From: Sympetrum striolatum
Taxonomy: Eukaryota > Arthropoda > Insecta > Odonata > Libellulidae
Assembly: GCA_947579665.1 (NCBI GenBank)
Contig: CANPUZ010000035.1
Coordinates: 589,619 to 653,618 of the forward strand
DNA length: 64,000 nucleotides
Direction of reading: 5' to 3'
In this document: positions 58,329-64,000 of the stretch, in pieces
How positions within the stretch are numbered: the stretch's first letter is position 1
How the letters are laid out: each line of letters begins with the position of its first letter
The notes under the pieces: model-generated
Told to the model about the DNA's origin: nothing
Database searches by the model: none
What the model saw: the letters and a program-made list of their open reading frames with translations, nothing else
Translations under genes and position numbers: made by a program

Positions 58329-58887
58329 TTATTCATTCGCCGACGCAACAAGAATGTCATCAATACATGCATAACAAAAATTCAGCCCGTGTAGCACTTC
58401 GTCAATAAAACGTTGAAATGTTTGCGCTGCATTTTGAAGGCCAAACGACATAAATGGGAATTCAAATAAGCGGAATGGCGTTATAATTGCAGTCTTACAC
58501 ATGTCGTCGGGATGCACGGGGATTTGGTTATAGGCCCTCACAAGATCTATTTTGGAGAATATTCGCTTACCTGAGGCTCTGAGCGAAATCTTGCATGTTC
58601 CGCACGGGATACTTATCCGGTATCGTCCGGGAGTTCAACGCGCGGTAGTCTCCACAGGGGCGCCACTCATCTCCTTTCTTCGGGACGAGGTGAAGGGCCG
58701 ACGACCAGCAGCTGTCAGATCGGCGGGCGGTCCCAAGGCGAATCATTAACTCGAACTCTTTCATCGCAATTGAAAGTTTATCCGGAGCCAATCTACGCGG
58801 TCGACAAAACACAGGAGGGCCAGGCGTCGTCTTGATGTAATGAACTGTGAATTCGATGTGCGAAGGCGTTACCTCGTGGAAGGCCAT
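58329..58887 (-). pseudogene. Ty3/gypsy reverse transcriptase, N-terminal and palm parts
   Basis: Begins TTPGPPVFCRPRRLAPDKL, then RRSDSCWSSALHLVPKK and WRPCGDYRALNSRTIPDKYP (58,567-58,887). A frameshift near 58,570 puts FSKIDLVRAYNQIPVHPDD and QNAAQTFQRFIDEVL in another frame (58,329-58,541). The catalytic box reads CYACIDDILVAS, with Cys in place of the usual Tyr before IDD. A TAA at about 58,329-58,331 breaks the frame after VASANE. The upstream side is cut at 58,888 by the Penelope-like insertion. Confidence 0.92.
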
Positions 58888-58931
58888 AATAAATGAAAAA
58901 GAACACTAGTACACTTCCACAGATTTATTTC

Positions 58932-58975
58932 ATTGGCGACATGTTTCGCTAGCGAGCTAGCATCATCTGGCACAT
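58932..58975 (-). ncRNA. Decayed hammerhead-ribozyme-like motif of the Penelope-like element
   Basis: Minus strand: CAGATGATG, then stem II GCTAGC-TC-GCTAGC (self-complementary), GAAAC, AT and GTC. Canonical hammerhead core is CTGATGA-stem II-GAAA-stem III-GTC or similar. Here T at the second core base is A (CAGATGA), and stem I pairs poorly (TGTGC against GCCAA). Penelope-like elements are known to carry minimal hammerheads in their terminal repeats. Probably inactive. Confidence 0.55.
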
Positions 58976-59021
58976 TTCTTATTTTGGGATTTCATTATAT
59001 ACAATAACTGATGGTGGGAAT

Positions 59022-60558
59022 TTAGGAAGAAGGTTGGGGTTTAAAGAGTTTACTAGGAAGGGAAAGAAGGGGGGAAGGGTAGGGAAACAGGTGCTCATTT
59101 GTCAAAATATGTTCATGGGAGGTGCATATAATTTCTACCTCCTCCAAAAGGTCCAAGCGGCGGCCTTGCTTTTCTCTATGGAGACAATTGGGTTGAAAAT
59201 CACTTTGGTGTCCTTCATCCAGGAGGTGCAGCGCGAAGTTGGACATAGGAGCCCCCCTCCGGAGACGGTAGTCCCTATTGTGTTCCGCGGCCCTCACCCG
59301 CAGATTTCTGGCGGTTTTCCCGACATACCTGGTCTCACAGGTGTCACATTTAAGTTCATAGACCCCACTACAATTCAATACGTCCCTCTTGTCTTTAGAA
59401 TTACCCAGTAGTTTACCAATGTTCTTCGGTGTATAATACCCGGCTTTGAAGTTTTCCGGTAAGGCTTTTCCCAGCTTGTACGATATCTTTCCCAAGAACG
59501 GCAATCTCCTCCATTTCACTTTCGGGATTTCCATCGGTGAGAGGCCTGGGGATATTTTCAGTTCCGCCCGTTTCATTAATTTTCTTCTTAAAATGTTATT
59601 GATTAGTTTTTCGGTATAACCATTCTGAACTGCTATGCATTTTATTACCTTAAGCTCAAGTTCATAATTTTCTTGAGAAAGAGGAATTTCTAATAATCTA
59701 TTGATCATTGCATGGAACGCGGCGTGTTTGTGCGAGTGGTGATGGGTGGAGTTATTGGGGATTACTTGACCAGTATATGTGGACTTTCGGAAGATTTTAA
59801 ATGAAGGTTTCCCGTTTTCCAGTGAGATAGTGAGGTCTAAAAAGTTGAGTGAACCGTCTTTCTCTTTTTCCATGTCAAACTTTAAATTTTTATGCAAAGA
59901 ATTTAGGAACTCTAAAAATGCATTTAATTGGTCTATACTGCCTCCCCATACACAAAAAACATCGTCTACATAACGTCGCCAAAATAATATGAGTTTAATT
60001 AATTCGTTACCGTTGTTAAACAAAATGGATTCAAAATTGTCCATGAATATTTCCGCGAGAATTGGGGAAAGAGGAGATCCCATAGCTAATCCTTCGTTCT
60101 GGCGGTATAGGTTGTTATTAAAAAGAAAATAACTTTGTTCCAGGCAGATAGATGTTAATTTCGTGATTTCTTTTTTGAAGCGAGGTTCAATGGGGGATTC
60201 ATCTAATAACTTGTTAAGGGTGCTTAAAGCTCCATCGATGGCTGGATGACTGGAAAAGGCTTTTTACATCAAAACTAACTAATAGTGAATTTTCGGGAAA
60301 CTGTTCGTCAGCTAGACAACGGGTTAACTCAATGGAATTCTTAATCCCATATCTTGGAGTGAAATTTGTTGTGTTTCGAATCACACTGTTTGTTTTAAAG
60401 GCAAGTTCATGCGTTGGAGAAGAAACACTGGAGACCACTGGTCGTATCGGATTATTATCTTTGTGTAATTTGAGAAGACCAAATAATCTAGGTGGAAGAG
60501 GGTTTACTTCGATGACTTTAAACTTTTCTATGCTTGAAAGGAAACTTGTTTCTTTCAC
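59022..60558 (-). pseudogene. Penelope-like RT with GIY-YIG endonuclease (one frameshift)
   Basis: Penelope-like elements encode a reverse transcriptase fused to a GIY-YIG nuclease. Visible in order: PPRLFGLLKLHKDNNPIRP and LVSFDVKSLF (frame 60,214-60,558), a frameshift at about 60,250, then MGSPLSPILAEIFMDNFE, WRRYVDDVFCVWGG (catalytic YVDD), LNFLDLTISLENGKPSFKIF, and near the C-terminus CSGVYELKCDTCETRYVGKT (GVY...YVG in place of GIY...YIG), LRVRAAEH (catalytic Arg region) and LDLLEEVEI. From 60,250 to the stop at 59,022 I see no further stop, about 410 codons. The N-terminus is lost to truncation at 60,598. Confidence 0.92.
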
Positions 60559-60599
60559 TGCTTTCCTGACACAATTTTGATGTAAGTTAGATTATTTAG

Positions 60600-60970
60600 T
60601 TAGATGTTATTTCCGGAAAACGCACGAGATTGTTGTGATATTGCGAATTACCCGCGACTGCCTTAACTTGCATTTCACGATTACCGACGAGGCGATTTTT
60701 AACATCCACTGAAAGTCCGTAATGGCTCAAAAAATCGGCACCGATAATGGGCTTACTCACATCCGCGATCACGAAGCGCCACGTAAAGTCTCTGCGCAAC
60801 CCGAAATTCACCTATCCGTACGTCGCGATGGTAGTTTCGTTAGCGGCGAAAAGTTCATAATTAGTTTTCACTCGCCTACCACTAACATAATTTCGCGGAT
60901 ATACGCACAAATCTGACCCGGTATCAATGAGGTACTGAGTTTTAGCCACTGCGTCGGACACAAAAAGGCG
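60600..60970 (-). pseudogene. Ty3/gypsy aspartic protease
   Basis: Minus strand: VSDAVAKTQYLIDTGSDLCV holds the catalytic DTGS (about 60,915-60,926), followed by NYELFAANETTIATYG, a TAG near 60,812, then VNFGLRRDFTWRFVIADVS, IIGADFLSHYGLSVD (the conserved ADFL flap-distal motif) and LVRFPEITSN, where the Penelope-like element interrupts the polyprotein. The protease would process Gag-Pol. The TAG and a frame change towards gag make it non-functional. Confidence 0.88.
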
Positions 60971-60974
60971 GCGC

Positions 60975-61375
60975 GAGGACGAGCGGCGGTCGGCTGCCGC
61001 ATCAACCGACTAGCTCTCTCGTTTTCCGGCACGAAATTGCATGGCGGAACACATTTATGCGCTTTCTTACCGAAATTGATGTGGTACCAGCACATGCCAT
61101 TTTGCGCATCGGTCAACGGTGCGCGGGGACGGGAACGGAATCGGCTGCGGGGACGTCGCGTCGATCTTCCGCGTCAATTCTTCCACCTGTGATCTAAGGG
61201 CGGCTGTCTCTGCGGCGGCGGTGTCCACGCGATCGGGCTGCCTCGTCATCTCATGGACCCTGGGTCTCGGAACGAGCTCGTGCACACGGTCGGCCATGAG
61301 GGCGAGGGCGTCCAACTCATTCCCATCTTGAGCAGTAACGATGGGCTGTATATGTTCCGGTATGCGTCGTTTTAT
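60975..61375 (-). pseudogene. Gag C-terminal fragment with CHCC zinc knuckle (CsRn1 type)
   Basis: Frame 61,067-61,356 reads IPEHIQPIVTAQDGNELDAL, LMADRVHELVPRP and a coiled-coil-like AAAETAALRSQVEELTRKID, matching the capsid C-terminus of arthropod gypsy elements. After a frame change near 61,110, MCWYHINFGKKAHKCVPPC gives a Cys-X2-His-X9-Cys-X3-Cys knuckle. That CHCC order, instead of CCHC, is a hallmark of the CsRn1 clade. The capsid start and the 5' LTR are missing; sequence changes to the piggyBac relic at about 61,375. Confidence 0.85.
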
Positions 61376-62690
61376 TCCTCAAAACATTTACAGTGAGTCT
61401 GAAGATTCAGACGAAACCAGCAATCCTCTAGCCCGAGTACAAAAACAATCAACAAAATGAGGCAAAATTGCCTCCTCGACAGATGACTGCGGCGGTGAAG
61501 ACGATGGAGGAAAGAAATACAACCACAGCAGGCGATGATGACTCTCCAGGAACGCTTATGTCAGCTGATGGATTCCAATAAAACTGCTGAAGATTGGAGA
61601 ACACTTACCTGGTAGGCGTGCAAACCAAAATATACTTAGAGAAGCGCCTGGACGTACAAAACACGCGAGAAGAAATACAGCAAGTGATAGTTCTATGAGT
61701 GCGTGGCGATTATTTATCGAGTCGTTTATACTGACTCACATAAAGCGATTTTCAATTTAGGAAGCATGCAGGCAAAATGATGAAGATTTTTCTCTTTCCG
61801 ATGAAGAGCTAATTGCATGTATTGCCATATTTTACGCACGCAGAATATCAGGCAAGAATGATCACTATATTATAAGTGTTTGGTCAAACGACTGGCGAAC
61901 ACAATTTTGTAAAACGACGATGTCTAGGAACCGTTTTGTAAACATTTTGCAATATCTAAGATTTGATGAATGTCTAATCGATCCCAGCGACTCAAAACTG
62001 ACAATTTTGCTCTCTTTTCAACAGTGTGAGATAGATTCATTGATAATTATGTAGCTTGCTACAAACCCGGTCCGTAAATTACGGTTGATGAACAACTTTT
62101 CCCCAGCAAAACTAATACGGCCATAAATATTGGCTAGCTGTTGAAAAGGATAGCAAATATCTTGCAAATGGCTTTCCTTATGTTGGAAAGGATAATTTAC
62201 GTCATGCTGATTACCGTTTGCTGACCACGTAGTACTGAAATTATTGCAGCCATTTCTGAAAAAAGTGCAAAATATTACCGTTGATAATTATTTTACTTCA
62301 GTCAAACTCGCTGAAAAGCTAAAATGCCAAGGTACTATTGTACTCAGGCAACATTGTAGGAACGGTGAATAAAAAAAGACGAGAAGTACCAAATGAGATC
62401 AAATCAATGAAAGAAAAATTGTATAACTCTAAACGTTTTAGAAAAAATAATGATTTCACACTTACTGTATATCAAGGTAAACCAAACCAGAATGTCATAA
62501 TTCTTAGTTTCGTCCATCCCAATTTCGGCGTTCCTAGTAATTTCGCTAAGAATACTCCTGAAACGGTGAAGCTTTAGAATGAAACTAAATACGGAGTAGA
62601 TGTGGTAGACCAAATGGCACTTAGATATACCACAAGAACATATTCTAGGGGATGGCCTATCCACTCGTTTGAAAATACTCTAGACTAAGC
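61376..62690 (+). pseudogene. piggyBac transposase relic
   Basis: Plus strand: acidic N-terminus (SESEDSDETSNPLA near 61,391), FSLSDEELIACIAIFYARR (about 61,790), SVWSNDWRTQF and MSRNRFVNILQYLRFDE (about 61,920), ITVDEQLFPSK with the first catalytic Asp (about 62,080), YLANGFPYVGKDNLRHADYR, ITVDNYFTSVKLAEKLKCQG with the second (about 62,280), the frame 62,338-62,577 (VNKKRREVPNEIKSMKEK), and YGVDVVDQMALRYTTRTYSR with the third Asp region (about 62,595). Many stops and frameshifts; the Cys-rich C-terminal finger and TTAA ends are not seen. Confidence 0.88.
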
Positions 62691-62902
62691 GGGTATAAAT
62701 TATAAAATTAACATTAATAAAAATACGTCTGTTTTTGTAAATAACATGTTTTAAGAATTACAATAATAAAGAAAACTGATAAAATAAAGCAATGTACCGA
62801 TAAAAGCAGAGATAAACTGCAAATATGAACAATAATAAGGTAAGAGTCAAAATGACTCCATTTGGTAGCTCTAAGAGGGGTGACAAGTCCGGTATTCCTA
62901 GT

Positions 62903-63302
62903 GCTAAACAGAGAGTTATGCGTTTGCAGTATAAATATCTAAAGAGATATTTTGAGCATAGATTTGCTTCATGTAATACGTTGAAACTCTTTGGGATCCC
63001 GAATTAGTTTATAAACTATAAGAAAGCAGGGTGACCAATATCTTCGGCTACAGAAGTCAAGGTACAAAATAAAATATGTGTAAAATAAGGCCATTTTCGT
63101 TAAATGCCTGATAAATTGTTAGGTTTTTCATGAAGATCTGATCGCTACCTTGACTTTACAGCCAAAGATGTTGGTCACCCTGCTTCCTATAGTTTATAAA
63201 CTAGTTCGGGATCCCAAAGAATTTCAACGAATCACATGAAACAAATCAGAGCTCAAAATATCTCTTTAGTTATTTATACTGCAAACACATAACTCTGTTT
63301 AG
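62903..63302. repeat. Foldback: ~160 bp inverted repeats around an 81 bp loop
   Basis: Left arm 62,903-63,064 and right arm 63,146-63,302 are reverse complements with scattered mismatches. Shared landmarks: CTAAACAGAG, TTTGCAGTATAAATA, AGAGATATTTTGAGC, TTTGGGATCCCGAA, AGTTTATAAACTAT, GCAGGGTGACCAA and AGTCAAGGTA. The short ORF 62,825-63,007 is part of the left arm and not a gene. It could be a foldback-type element; a read-through transcript would form a long hairpin. No terminal duplications recognised. Confidence 0.85.
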
Positions 63303-64000
63303 AGATCCGTTTCGACGGTTGGCAGCCCTGTTTCATTAAGTGTTTCCTCAAATGAATTCTAATTATTCAAGAAAGGTAACTGTATTTAAATTTGAGATAT
63401 AAGTTTGATATTTATCTGAGAAAATAATTGGAAGAATATTTTATAATGATAAAACTTATATGTTGGTAACCCTGCTGAAAGTGGTTTTATGCATTAGTAA
63501 ATGTTATAAAACGATTTTGCGTGGATAAAAACCCCAGATTGGAATTTTTCACGACATAATTCGAAAAATTCTTCCGCTATCGTATTCGCTGGAGGTTTTT
63601 CCCGAAGCGCGAACGAGTGGTATTATATGCTTTCCGTCAGATGGCATAGCAATCTTGGCGTAAAGCGACTGACTTTTATCAATAATTTGGACCTTCTACC
63701 ACTTATTTCGAAAATATGAGTTTCATTGGTCTAGTTTGAGTAAGAAAAATATTGCAGAGTATAAAACTCTGCAGATTTAGGACATCGGTCCGCGTTTTGT
63801 TTAATTAATTAAAATTTAAACAAATTATGAGGTAAAACATCTTATCAACACTTGCACAAAAGTCACATTATGTACTTATGCAAAATATACGTCTTTTTGA
63901 CTTAAAAAAGTATTTAATTACGAATTTTAAAAGTAGGCCTTCACAACCACCGCCGTCCTTCTAGGTAGGGCGAAACTCCCGTCCTCATAGTGTTAATCGA
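63303..64000. other. No gene recognised
   Basis: AT-rich. Phrases like GGCAGCCCTG (63,322) and GGTAACCCTGC (63,465) echo GGTCACCCTGC in the foldback, suggesting more of the same family's relics, but no element can be delimited. Confidence 0.45.

Larger units (their letters stand above)
58888..60598 (-). mobile_element. Penelope-like element inserted in the gypsy element
   Basis: The insert separates gypsy protease (from 60,600 up) from gypsy RT (58,887 down). It holds a minus-strand RT plus GIY-YIG ORF (59,022 to about 60,558) and a 3' region (58,888-59,021) with a decayed hammerhead-like motif. It is 5' truncated: no upstream pLTR copy is seen at 60,560-60,598. Only one frameshift is visible, against many defects in its host element, so the insertion looks younger than the gypsy copy's decay or came from an active source. 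Confidence 0.9.

Noticed and set aside
62825..63007. 60-codon plus ORF rich in Lys and Arg
   Set aside because: Most of it lies in the left arm of the foldback, its partner arm has no equivalent frame, and no domain is present.

Overview
The window looks like nuclear DNA of an arthropod, most likely an insect. The evidence is the AT-rich non-coding sequence, GT-AG splice signals, a dense mix of insect-type transposons (CsRn1-type Ty3/gypsy, Penelope-like, piggyBac, pogo/Tigger, Helitron, RTE- and CR1/jockey-like LINEs, tRNA-derived SINEs) and the absence of bacterial gene organisation. I cannot name the species. Almost all long ORFs are relics of mobile elements or chance frames inside repeats.

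Region 1, 1-20,938: after a short ~316 bp satellite dimer (1-572) comes a ~20 kb satellite array. Its ~150-180 bp monomers all carry a tRNA T-arm / Pol III B-box-like core (TCGAACC on one strand, GGTTCGA on the other). Six diverged monomer types (called A-F here) form a higher-order repeat of about 1.13 kb. The array is cut into four blocks of alternating orientation (740-5,345 +; 5,376-8,752 -; 8,800-17,800 +; 17,936-20,938 -). All three switch points lie in tetranucleotide/palindromic spacers containing CCGGAGAAGC. Each unit also has a conserved hairpin (GCTTGCATACTGCAAGC) and one monomer with box-A-like, box-B-like and oligo-T signals in the order of a small Pol III gene. This is the best candidate for an undescribed system in the window.

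Region 2, 20,939-41,550: mostly unique AT-rich DNA. It holds a GC-richer exon-like segment on the minus strand (22,143-22,690), a degraded DNA transposon end with repeated TTCCGGTCGCGCA-like motifs, a pogo/Tigger MITE (24,998-25,617) nested in an older G-rich element, a 5'-truncated LINE (33,518-34,900, minus), a Helitron-type 5' end (39,662) and, just after it, one isolated monomer of the big satellite (40,165-40,420).

Region 3, 41,550-55,030: a degraded ~3.2 kb LINE, then what may be the only host gene: a CCAAT/GC-box/TATA promoter near 45,010, a non-coding first exon ending at 45,280, and two coding exons (48,846-48,999 and 52,936-53,168) joined in phase and encoding an acidic, His-rich protein I do not recognise. 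Its candidate introns contain a Helitron helicase relic, a second pogo MITE and a tRNA-derived SINE; another SINE lies downstream.

Region 4, 55,950-63,310: a nest of elements. A minus-strand CsRn1-like Ty3/gypsy element (56,242-61,375, 5' truncated) is split between protease and reverse transcriptase by a nearly intact minus-strand Penelope-like element (58,888-60,598), whose end carries a decayed hammerhead-ribozyme-like motif. A plus-strand piggyBac transposase relic follows, then a ~400 bp foldback sequence. The remainder to 64,000 shows nothing I can name.
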